DNA from: an uncultured Eubacteriales bacterium
GTDB taxonomy: Bacteria; Bacillota; Clostridia; Oscillospirales; Oscillospiraceae
Direction: 5' to 3'
DNA length: 64,000 nt
Assembly (NCBI GenBank): GCA_900317905.1
Contig: ONIN01000001.1
Coordinates: 186,001-250,000, forward strand
The notes beneath the pieces were generated by a model. The model was given only the letters and a program-made list of their open reading frames with translations. It had not been told where the DNA came from and searched no databases. Both the position numbers and the translations under genes were made by a program. This document shows positions 34,367 through 41,763 of this stretch, piece by piece (within the stretch, counting starts at the first letter, position 1; each line of letters begins with the position of its first letter).

Positions 34367-34417
34367 AATCCAGACGACCTGACACGGGAACGAACTCTGT
34401 GTCAGGTCGTCTGGATT
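34367..34417. repeat. 19-bp perfect inverted repeat
   Basis: Arms 34367-34385 and 34399-34417 are perfectly complementary around a 13-base loop. No T-tract follows on the plus strand, unlike the terminators elsewhere in the window. It could still end the DUF2156 transcript or protect an mRNA end. Confidence 0.75.
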
Positions 34418-34443
34418 GATATACCTTAAAAGGAGGATGCAGT

Positions 34444-35028
34444 ATGAAAAAGCTTCTTTCCATGTTGCTGGTCGCCCTGTTTGCGTTTGGTCTGGTGGGC
34501 TGTGGTTCTGAAACTGCGGATCCAGTCGTTTCCTCGGAACCGGAAGTGACTACTGAAATCGCTGCATTAGATGCATTTTACGCCCATCCTGCCATTGGGG
34601 AGTATGCCGACATCCGCACGCTGGACGATGACTACAGCACAGAGCAGGCGCAGTTGGACGGTTGCTTCGTCATCGGCGCCATGGATGTGTACAACGACGA
34701 TCTCTATGCAGAATTCATGGAGCACTACCAAAACCACGAGGATGCCTTTATCCGCGTGGCGCAGACAACGGTGGAGGGCGATTTGATTCTTAACGACGTT
34801 CTATATGACAGCGCGTCCGGAAATGTGTATCTGGTGCATGATTCCACCCGCGACGCTTTTTCTGCTGAATCGGATCGCATGATTACCCTGCGCACCTATG
34901 CTGGAACTGTGGAGTATGATTTGGACAGCCATCTCTACTGGATCGCTTACAATGGTGAGATTTCGGATCTGAACCTCAATGAGGAATACAGTTTGGATCA
35001 AGCCTATGTCATCGCCTGCATCAACTAA
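34444..35028 (+). CDS. Secreted lipoprotein, DUF4362-like
   Basis: This is a lipoprotein of 194 residues with a canonical signal peptide and lipobox LVGC (Cys20). After a Ser/Glu/Thr-rich linker, the pattern QLDGCFVIGAM, YAEFMEHY, DAFIRVAQTTVEGD and VYLVHDSTRDAF resembles DUF4362 proteins; this is judged by eye only. No function is known. AAAAGGAGG precedes the ATG. It stands alone between an inverted repeat and a terminator. Confidence 0.75.
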   Translation: MKKLLSMLLVALFAFGLVGCGSETADPVVSSEPEVTTEIAALDAFYAHPAIGEYADIRTLDDDYSTEQAQLDGCFVIGAMDVYNDDLYAEFMEHYQNHEDAFIRVAQTTVEGDLILNDVLYDSASGNVYLVHDSTRDAFSAESDRMITLRTYAGTVEYDLDSHLYWIAYNGEISDLNLNEEYSLDQAYVIACIN

Positions 35029-35031
35029 GAA

Positions 35032-35066
35032 AAACCAGCTGCAAGCGTTCTGCCTGCAGCTGGTTT
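35032..35066. terminator. Hairpin between convergent genes
   Basis: A 12-bp stem (AAACCAGCTGCA with its complement) lies between the lipoprotein and the SseB-domain gene, with short A and T runs at its base. Confidence 0.75.
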
Positions 35067-35083
35067 GATCTCTTTTTATGGGA

Positions 35084-36139
35084 TTATTTATCCTTCTTCC
35101 ACCACTCGTTGACCTTGGGCTTCTGGGGCTGGTAGCCCTGCTTCTGCTCAATGGGAGGCTCCATTTTGGAAGGATCGAAGTTCATGGGATCAAAGCCCGC
35201 CTCCGCCATGGAGTTCAGGAGGCTGTTCATCATCTCATACTGACTCTGGAGAGACTGGAGCATCTCACGGGTAAGGCAGAGGTTGGCGCCCACATAGGGA
35301 TCTACCACGATGCCCGCGTCCTGGGAGTGAAGCACCAGCTCCGAGTATTCCTTGAAGCCCAGCTCCACGCAGCCCATCTGCTTCCATTTGAACATCTGGG
35401 CACGATCGGTGAAGGCGAGGAAGTAGGCCTTGCCGCTCTCGGAGCGGGCCTTGCCGAACTGGAGATGGACCTCCCCTTCCTTCGCGTTCTCGGGCTGCTT
35501 ATCCGGGCGCTCCGCCGGGAAATACAAAGGCGTGGCGAGCAAAGCGGCTGCCAGCTGCTGAGAATTCTCGTCGCTCTGATCCTTCTGGTTTCTCTCAATG
35601 ATCTGGCGCAGATTCTCCGCCAGCGCACGCTGTGCCTCCTCCTTGGGATCCCGCTCGCTGAGCAGGATGTTCCAGTTGGGATAGGCCATGCGCAGGATAT
35701 CCATGGTCTGCTTCAGCGGGTCCACGGTCTCGGTGAGCTCCGGATTGGCGCAGATCACATAGTACACCGGGCGAGTCTTGCTGTTGCGCTCGGCACCCTG
35801 GGCACGCAGCTCCTCCAGTTTGGTCTGGATGCAGAGCGCGATGCAGTAGGGCTTGGTGGAGGTATCCCGCACGGCGACGGCGTAGGACTCGTTCCCCTCC
35901 TGATTGGGAAGCTTGCTGGACTCCAGAATGCTCTGCAGACCATAGGCATATGCTGCCTCGGCTCTCCGGGCGGCCAGCTCCTCATCGGTCATGGAGTCGG
36001 AGTCTTCCGGCTCGGTGTAGACGCCGGCGTTCTGCAGCTCACGGACAGCGCCGCGGCGAATCTCCTGGATGGCGTGAAACTGCATACCTCTGCTCTTGTC
36101 GGCAGCAGCCAGTTCGTACAAATCCTGAAAACTGCTCAT
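35084..36139 (-). CDS. SseB-domain protein with long N-terminal extension
   Basis: This cytosolic 351-residue protein has an SseB-like domain in residues about 195-315: ATPLYFP at its start, AYFLAFTDRAQMFKW, then GIVVDPYVGANLCLTREML. About 190 residues precede it, with charged helices and a strand-rich part (RPVYYVICANPELTE), which I do not recognise. The C-terminus is Pro/Lys-rich. SseB was named for serine sensitivity in E. coli, but its biochemical role is unclear. It lies downstream of tRNA-Leu on the same strand, and GGAGGAATTTAGAT precedes the ATG. Confidence 0.75.
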   Translation of the reverse strand: MSSFQDLYELAAADKSRGMQFHAIQEIRRGAVRELQNAGVYTEPEDSDSMTDEELAARRAEAAYAYGLQSILESSKLPNQEGNESYAVAVRDTSTKPYCIALCIQTKLEELRAQGAERNSKTRPVYYVICANPELTETVDPLKQTMDILRMAYPNWNILLSERDPKEEAQRALAENLRQIIERNQKDQSDENSQQLAAALLATPLYFPAERPDKQPENAKEGEVHLQFGKARSESGKAYFLAFTDRAQMFKWKQMGCVELGFKEYSELVLHSQDAGIVVDPYVGANLCLTREMLQSLQSQYEMMNSLLNSMAEAGFDPMNFDPSKMEPPIEQKQGYQPQKPKVNEWWKKDK

Positions 36140-36171
36140 ATCTAAATTCCTCCGGTTTTAAGATCGTTTTT

Positions 36172-36205
36172 AGGGCTTTGAAAAGGAGGATCTTTCCAAA
36201 GCCCT
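36172..36205 (-). repeat. Inverted repeat between tRNA-Leu and the SseB-domain gene
   Basis: AGGGCTTTG and CAAAGCCCT form a 9-bp stem just after the tRNA 3' end. There is no U-tract in the minus-strand direction, so a processing or partial termination role is as likely as true termination. Confidence 0.5.
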
Positions 36206-36210
36206 TGTTT

Positions 36211-36293
36211 TGGTGCGGGTAACAGGGCTTGAACCTGCACGGTCTCCCACCAGAACCTAAATCTGGCATGTCTACCAATTCCATCATACCCGC
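36211..36293 (-). tRNA. tRNA-Leu (anticodon TAG)
   Basis: A class II cloverleaf with a long variable arm is read on the minus strand. The acceptor stem GCGGGTA pairs with TACCCGC. The anticodon stem CCAGA/TCTGG encloses TTTAGGT, giving anticodon TAG. The T-arm GGTTCAAGCCC is intact and the 3' CCA is encoded. Confidence 0.96.
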
Positions 36294-36317
36294 ATACTGC
36301 AAATTGCAAGCTTATTC

Positions 36318-36346
36318 ATTATAAAGAATTTTGTGACTTCTGTCAA
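36318..36346 (-). promoter_or_regulatory. Perfect-consensus promoter of tRNA-Leu
   Basis: TTGACA (36346-36341), a 17-bp spacer and TATAAT (36323-36318) on the minus strand match the sigma-A consensus exactly. Confidence 0.9.
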
Positions 36347-36392
36347 TCTTCTTTTAGAAAGGCAGCAGGACGGAAGAACCGCCCTGCTGATA

Positions 36393-37604
36393 TCATTTGA
36401 TTTTCCTGCACTCCAGATAATAGCGCTTGTCCGGGCCGAGCCCGATGGAGAAGCTCTTTCTGGGAAATGGGCCGCTGTTTTCAATGGAGGAGAACAGTTC
36501 ATCCTTTTCAATCGGCGGAAGCAACACGCCGCAGCTGTTGGGTGCGGAGCTAAGCATGACCGTCTCGTCATCCCCGTGGATGTAGTCGATCTCTCCGCCG
36601 TGACGCGCCAGATAAGCCCGACAAAACCGCTCCACATTGCCGATCAGGGAGCCGATGGTCTCGCCCTTTGCAAGAAGCTTGCAGCGCCTCTCCCCTGCCA
36701 GAAGCGTAATTTCACGGCCCTCTGGATCGAACAGATCTTTTTGTGCCTCTTCGAACCAATGCTCCGCATCGGTTTTAAAGAGAACTCTGTGAATAGGCGC
36801 AAAGATGATGGCAGGATCGTGGATGTTCACCAGTTCCACAAGAGCATAGCGGGCAGGATCCCGCTGTGCTTCCTCCGAGGTCAGATGCTGTTTCTTTTCC
36901 AGCCAGCATTTTCGTGCTGCCGCGAGACTGTGGTTTCCGTCTCCCACGGCAAATTGTACCGTTTGTTCGCCGGTAACTTCAGCAATCTCGCGCTGCAGCG
37001 TTCTGGCGTTTTCGCCGGCAACTTGCCGTCCCAGAAGATGTCCGCCTCCGCCCATGAGATCAAAATCATAGACCGGAGCCCCCGCCACAGTCTGTGCACA
37101 CTGCATGACAGCGTCGGCGGCATCATCCAGAAACAGCATGATATGGGGCATCTCCAGCAGCGCCTGACTACGCACACGGACTCTCGGCGGGAGACGCTCC
37201 TCCACCGTATCCTCCGTTGCACGAATGGGCGCGTCCGCGTCCGGGCGGTAGTCATAGGCTTCCAGGTCGATCCTGCCAACGATGCCCTTGCGCGTAACGC
37301 CATTGGCCAGCCTGCGCTCCAGATAGACGAAGCTCTGTTCCAATGTATGAAACTGCCCTTCGTCCAGATAGCGGCGCATCGTCTTCTGAATCTGCTCCGT
37401 TGCCTTGGCTTCGTCACAGCGGCCGAGATAGTATTCCGGAAGGATCATCCGGAGGGTGGATGGCGCGTCGCCGACGACCCGTTCCACCTCCTGCCAGTAA
37501 TCGGCGTCAGAGGTGAACTGGTCGCAGGCGATGACGCTCCATCGATGGAAGTCTGTGTGATCCGGCAGCAGAATGTCTGCCGGAAGGAAAATGTCAGAGA
37601 TCAC
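36393..37604 (-). CDS. DUF1015 family protein
   Basis: This is a conserved 403-residue cytosolic protein of the DUF1015 family, whose function is not established. FLPADILLP at the start, VIACDQFTSD, and FAVGDGNHSLAAA followed by ARYALVELVN are the recognisable family blocks; the GDGNHS motif recalls ParB/Srx-type nucleotide-binding folds. The ATG overlaps the glpK stop as ATGA, so the two are coupled. The gene is the second of a glpK-DUF1015 operon. Confidence 0.87.
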   Translation of the reverse strand: MISDIFLPADILLPDHTDFHRWSVIACDQFTSDADYWQEVERVVGDAPSTLRMILPEYYLGRCDEAKATEQIQKTMRRYLDEGQFHTLEQSFVYLERRLANGVTRKGIVGRIDLEAYDYRPDADAPIRATEDTVEERLPPRVRVRSQALLEMPHIMLFLDDAADAVMQCAQTVAGAPVYDFDLMGGGGHLLGRQVAGENARTLQREIAEVTGEQTVQFAVGDGNHSLAAARKCWLEKKQHLTSEEAQRDPARYALVELVNIHDPAIIFAPIHRVLFKTDAEHWFEEAQKDLFDPEGREITLLAGERRCKLLAKGETIGSLIGNVERFCRAYLARHGGEIDYIHGDDETVMLSSAPNSCGVLLPPIEKDELFSSIENSGPFPRKSFSIGLGPDKRYYLECRKIK

Positions 37605-39106
37605 TTCTCAATCCAGTTCAGAGCGCGATCGGCGGCACGCAGCCAGCCGCGGTGATACTTCTCTGCAGTTTCGGCATCCATCACGGGCTCGAACACGCGG
37701 TCGGACTCACGGATCGTCTTGATGTCCTCGAGATCGTTCCAAACGCCAACCGCCAGACCGGCCAGGAAGGCGGCACCGAAGGCTGTGGTCTCCACCATCT
37801 TCGGACGGTCGATGGGCTTGCGGATCATATCGGACTGGAACTGCATCAAGACGTTGGAAACAGATGCACCGCCGTCCACACGCAGAACGGAGATGTTGTC
37901 GCCGGCGTCGATGGCCATGGCGTCCAGCAGATCCTTGACCTGATAGGCAATGCCCTCCAGGGCGGCACGGCAGACGTGCGCCTTCTTGGAGCCGCGGGTC
38001 AGACCCACGATGACGCCGCGGGCGTACATATCCCATCTGGGTGCGCCGAGACCGGTGAAGGCGGAAACAAGATAGACGCCGCCGTTGTCCGGAACGGTTT
38101 CGGCCAAGATGTCGCATTCACGGGAGGTCGTGATGAGCTCCAGCTCGTCACGCAGCCACTGGATGGAGCTGCCGGCATTGAAGACGCTGCCTTCCAGAGC
38201 ATAGGTGGTCTTGCCCTTCACGGACCAGGCCACGGTGGTGACCAGACCGCTGACGCTGCGGACGCTGCGCTCGCCGGTGTTCAGAAGGGTGAAGCAGCCG
38301 GTGCCGTAGGTGTTCTTTGCCTGGCCGGGCTCGATGCAGGCCTGACCCAGAAGCGCGGAGGTCTGGTCGCCGGCGCTGCCGCAGACCGGAACGCCTTCCA
38401 GCAGCTCGAGGCCGGGAATCTCAGGAGCTACGCGGCCATAGATCTGAGAGTTGGGAACGGGCTTCGGCAGCATGCACATGGGGATGCCCAGCTCTTCGCA
38501 GAGCTTCTCGTCCCAGGTGAGGGTATCGATATCGAACAGCATGGTACGGGCACAGTTGGAGTAGTCGGACACGTGGGCCTTGCCGCCGGTCAGGTTCCAG
38601 ATCAGCCAGCAGTCCACGGTGCCGAACAGCAGATCGCCGCGCTCCGCGCGCTCACGGGCGCCCTCGACGTTATCCAGGATCCACTTGATCTTGGTGCCGG
38701 AGAAGTAGGCGTCGATCAGCAGACCGGTTTTATCACGGATGTAAGCGGCCATGCCCTTGGCTTCCAGTTCATCGCAGATGGGTGCGGTGCGGCGGCACTG
38801 CCAGACGATGGCGTTGTAAACAGGCTTACCGGTGTTCTTGTCCCAGACGATGGTGGTCTCGCGCTGGTTGGTGATGCCGATACCGGCGATGTCCGTGGGA
38901 GACAGACCGCTCTTCTGGAAGGCCTCGCTCAGAGAATGGAACTGGGATTCCAGAATGACCATGGGATCATGCTCGACCCAGCCGGGCTGCGGATAAATCT
39001 GCGGGAAGGGGTACTGTGCCAGAGAGACGATGCTGCCCGTATGATCGAATACGATGGCGCGGGAGCTGGTGGTGCCCTGGTCCAGTGCGATGACATAGCC
39101 GTTCAT
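37601..39106 (-). CDS. glpK: Glycerol kinase
   Basis: This FGGY-family kinase makes glycerol 3-phosphate from glycerol and ATP. ALDQGTTSSRAIVFD at the N-terminus, NQRETT, GDQTSALLGQ and the C-terminal RVDGGASVSN ATP-binding region are all present. The start is ATG at 39,106 (MNGYVIALDQG) with GGAGG eight bases upstream; the open frame extends twelve codons further into the promoter region. At 501 residues it has normal length. The divergent neighbour is a monoacylglycerol-lipase-like enzyme that could supply glycerol. Confidence 0.97.
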   Translation of the reverse strand: MNGYVIALDQGTTSSRAIVFDHTGSIVSLAQYPFPQIYPQPGWVEHDPMVILESQFHSLSEAFQKSGLSPTDIAGIGITNQRETTIVWDKNTGKPVYNAIVWQCRRTAPICDELEAKGMAAYIRDKTGLLIDAYFSGTKIKWILDNVEGARERAERGDLLFGTVDCWLIWNLTGGKAHVSDYSNCARTMLFDIDTLTWDEKLCEELGIPMCMLPKPVPNSQIYGRVAPEIPGLELLEGVPVCGSAGDQTSALLGQACIEPGQAKNTYGTGCFTLLNTGERSVRSVSGLVTTVAWSVKGKTTYALEGSVFNAGSSIQWLRDELELITTSRECDILAETVPDNGGVYLVSAFTGLGAPRWDMYARGVIVGLTRGSKKAHVCRAALEGIAYQVKDLLDAMAIDAGDNISVLRVDGGASVSNVLMQFQSDMIRKPIDRPKMVETTAFGAAFLAGLAVGVWNDLEDIKTIRESDRVFEPVMDAETAEKYHRGWLRAADRALNWIEK

Positions 39107-39125
39107 AAAAAAACCTCCAATTTCC

Positions 39126-39154
39126 TTGACTAAGTACGTCAAATATATTAAAAT
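39126..39154 (+). promoter_or_regulatory. Promoter of the lipase gene with overlapping dyad
   Basis: TTGACT (39126-39131), a 17-bp spacer and TAAAAT (39149-39154) point to the plus strand. TTGAC and GTCAA (39126-39142) form a dyad over the -35 that could be an operator shared with glpK. Confidence 0.65.
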
Positions 39155-39198
39155 ATCGGTAGCTTTTATCAGTATACCACAAAGAAAGGAAGAAATCT

Positions 39199-40131
39199 AT
39201 GCCTACCTTCAATGAATTTACTTTTTTATCAAATGACAAAGTTCACAATATTTTCTTCCGGGAATGCGTTCCGGATGGAAATATCCGCGGTGTGGTGCAG
39301 ATCGTTCATGGTATCGCGGAGCACTCCAAGCGCTATGAGCACTTCATGAGCTTCCTGGCTGAAAACGGCTTTGTCGCGGTGGCGGACGACCATCTGGGCC
39401 ATGGCTACAGCATCGGCAGCGATCCCACGGATCAGGGCTGGTTTGCTGAGAATGACGGCTGGATGACCGTTGTGAGAGACCTGAACAGCCTGCGTCTCAT
39501 TGAGCAGGAAAAGTATCCCGGTCTCCCCTATTTCTTCCTTGGACACAGCATGGGCAGCTTCCTGACCCGTACCTATATCATCAACTATCCCGACGCCCTC
39601 ACCGGCGCGATCATCAGCGGTACCGGCCAGAACCCTGGCCCCGTCATCGCCGCCGGCAAGGCCATCGGCAAGGCGGACATCGCCGACCATGGCTCCAAGC
39701 ACCTGAGCGACTTCATCCACAATATGGCTTTCGGCGCCTACAACAAGAAGTACAACAATCCCCGCACGGAGTTTGACTGGCTCTGCCGCGACACTGCTGT
39801 GGTGGATACTTATATCGCCGATCCTCTCTCCGGCTTTCAGGAGACCGTCGGTCTGTTCGTCGATATGATGGGCGGTCTGCAGTACATCTGGAAGAGCGAG
39901 AATCTGAATCGCATGAACAAGGCCATGCCGGTGTACTTCATGTCCGGCGACATGGATCCCGTGGGCGACTATGGCAAGGGCGTGAAGAAGGTCTACGAGC
40001 GCTTTAAAAAGGTCGGCATGCGCGACGTGCAGATCAAGCTCTATCCCCAGGGCCGCCACGAGATGCTCAACGAGCTGAATAAGGACGAGGTTTACACCAA
40101 CGTCCTCAACTGGCTGGAGAGCAAGATCTGA
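39199..40131 (+). CDS. Alpha/beta hydrolase, monoacylglycerol lipase/lysophospholipase-like
   Basis: This serine hydrolase has the nucleophile elbow GHSMG (about residues 114-118), the oxyanion segment VHGIAEHSKRY near residue 34, the catalytic Asp in SGDMDPVG and His in GRHEML. These features match Hydrolase_4 family monoacylglycerol lipases and lysophospholipases (310 residues). No signal peptide is seen, so it acts in the cytosol or at the membrane face. AAAGGAAGAAA precedes the ATG. Its divergent pairing with glpK suggests use of glycerol released from monoacylglycerols; this is inference. Confidence 0.88.
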   Translation: MPTFNEFTFLSNDKVHNIFFRECVPDGNIRGVVQIVHGIAEHSKRYEHFMSFLAENGFVAVADDHLGHGYSIGSDPTDQGWFAENDGWMTVVRDLNSLRLIEQEKYPGLPYFFLGHSMGSFLTRTYIINYPDALTGAIISGTGQNPGPVIAAGKAIGKADIADHGSKHLSDFIHNMAFGAYNKKYNNPRTEFDWLCRDTAVVDTYIADPLSGFQETVGLFVDMMGGLQYIWKSENLNRMNKAMPVYFMSGDMDPVGDYGKGVKKVYERFKKVGMRDVQIKLYPQGRHEMLNELNKDEVYTNVLNWLESKI

Positions 40132-40144
40132 TTTCAAAATCCAT

Positions 40145-40184
40145 AAAAAGCATCGTACCGAGTTTTTCGGTACGATGCTTTTTT
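40145..40184. terminator. Bidirectional terminator
   Basis: A 16-bp stem including paired A and T tracts separates the convergent lipase gene and the MMPL operon. Confidence 0.93.
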
Positions 40185-40185
40185 G

Positions 40186-41763
40186 TTATCCGATGGAAGC
40201 GAGCTTATAGACGAAGGAGACAGAGCTGGTCATGGAGTCCGTTCTTTGGGTGAAGATATCGTATTCTTCTCCGAAGTCCAGCCAGGCGCGCAGTCTTCCT
40301 GCAAGATTCGTCTGCCGGGCTGTGTTGAGACTGTCCAGCTGCGCGTACTTCTGCGTTACGCCAAGGATCGTCTGGAGCCCGTTAGTCACGCTGGGGTCCT
40401 GAATCTTTTCCAGATCATCAAACAGATCTCGATTGTCCTCCAGCGTCTTAAGAAGGGTGCGCAGGCGCTCCGCAGTCTCAGGCAGGCGTTCCATGGCTGC
40501 CTGTGCCTCCGGCGTGTCCAGTTCGGCTTTCATAGCGTCCAGGGTAGGCTGGATCGCCACGGCGTCTTCCGCCACGGTGACCACATCCCGCACCTCCTGA
40601 TCGATCAGGGAGATCAGATCCACCAGCTGCTGGAACAGGTCACAGCTGAGCAGCGCCTGCAGCCGCACCATGTCGATCTGTTCCAGATCCGTCAGGAGCT
40701 TTTCCATCTGACGGATGTTTTCTTCGGTTGCATAGCCGGCAATGGCCTGGATCAGCGCTTCGTTCTCCTGATACAACAGCGCAGCCTCGCCGACTGCGGA
40801 AATGAGGCTCTGTGCCTGCTCCATGTCGCCGTAGAGCATCTGAATGAGCTCTTGAATCTGCATGGCGGAAAATGCGTTCATGACGGTTTCAATATCCGAA
40901 AACACCTGCTTCACACCGGTGAGTCCTGCGGAGAGATCGCCGCTGCTGAAGGCCTCCAGAGAGGAAAAGGGCACTGCCGCGAACATCATGTTGCCGAGGG
41001 CGAAGTTTTCCACATCTGCGGAGATGGTATAGGTGGTATCCGCCATGGAGCCACTTAGGAAGGGCAGATTCATAGCTTCGGTGCCGAGACTCTCCGCCAT
41101 GCCGGGAACACCGGTGAAAAGGATGATCCGGTGAGCGCCGTCACCCAGCATGGAGCCACCGGTGACCTTTACATTTTCGAAGCCATCTTCCGGCAGAAGC
41201 GTGCCGCCAACCAGCAGGATCGGACAGGAGACGGTATAGCCGCCCACGTCTTTTTTCAGGGTGTTTTCCGCAGAAATGGTCATGGTCAGGTGTCCGCTCT
41301 GCCCAGCCAGATTTTCCGGTGTGATTGCAGCATCGTTCAGAGTGTAAGTAACCGTGAACTGTACCGGAGGCTCGTCGAAGGATCGACCGTTGTAGTAGAG
41401 ATCCGTGCCGTCCAGAGCCCAGTAGATCCGATCCGTTCCGGAGACAGGATAGAGATTTGTCTTCACGTCCTGAATTTGGGTCAGGTCGCTGGCGTCCTCG
41501 ATCCGCACCTGAGGCAGATCCGAATGGAGATGGTCGGTGACGCTCACCAGCTGCGTGGAGCCGTCGGCATTGAGATTCACATAGACCGTCTCGGTCTTGG
41601 AGATCTGCGCCGCCTGGGTTTCGCTGCTCTCCACCACATGGGCAGCCGCCAGATAGCTCTCCCCTGCTTGGTCGGATTCCACCCTGGGACTCAGGGAAAT
41701 CAGACAGGTTGCAGCCGCCAGGACGAGTCCCAGCAGGCGCCGGATGATATCATTGTAACGCAT
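40186..41763 (-). CDS. Secreted/anchored partner of the MMPL exporter, coiled-coil rich
   Basis: This 525-residue protein has an N-terminal hydrophobic segment (about residues 8-25) that is a signal or anchor. An extracytoplasmic beta-rich part follows (about 40-260: VYVNLNADGS, YYNGRSFDEPP, TYTISADVENF). A long helical part (about 270-500) is rich in Gln, Glu and Leu heptads. It resembles the YhgE/Pip-type partners found beside MMPL exporters. The ATG at 41,763 has GAGGAGG upstream and lies 14 bp inside the MMPL gene. No C-terminal membrane helices are visible, unlike full YhgE proteins. Its role is likely structural, linking the exporter to the wall. Confidence 0.7.
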   Translation of the reverse strand: MRYNDIIRRLLGLVLAAATCLISLSPRVESDQAGESYLAAAHVVESSETQAAQISKTETVYVNLNADGSTQLVSVTDHLHSDLPQVRIEDASDLTQIQDVKTNLYPVSGTDRIYWALDGTDLYYNGRSFDEPPVQFTVTYTLNDAAITPENLAGQSGHLTMTISAENTLKKDVGGYTVSCPILLVGGTLLPEDGFENVKVTGGSMLGDGAHRIILFTGVPGMAESLGTEAMNLPFLSGSMADTTYTISADVENFALGNMMFAAVPFSSLEAFSSGDLSAGLTGVKQVFSDIETVMNAFSAMQIQELIQMLYGDMEQAQSLISAVGEAALLYQENEALIQAIAGYATEENIRQMEKLLTDLEQIDMVRLQALLSCDLFQQLVDLISLIDQEVRDVVTVAEDAVAIQPTLDAMKAELDTPEAQAAMERLPETAERLRTLLKTLEDNRDLFDDLEKIQDPSVTNGLQTILGVTQKYAQLDSLNTARQTNLAGRLRAWLDFGEEYDIFTQRTDSMTSSVSFVYKLASIG

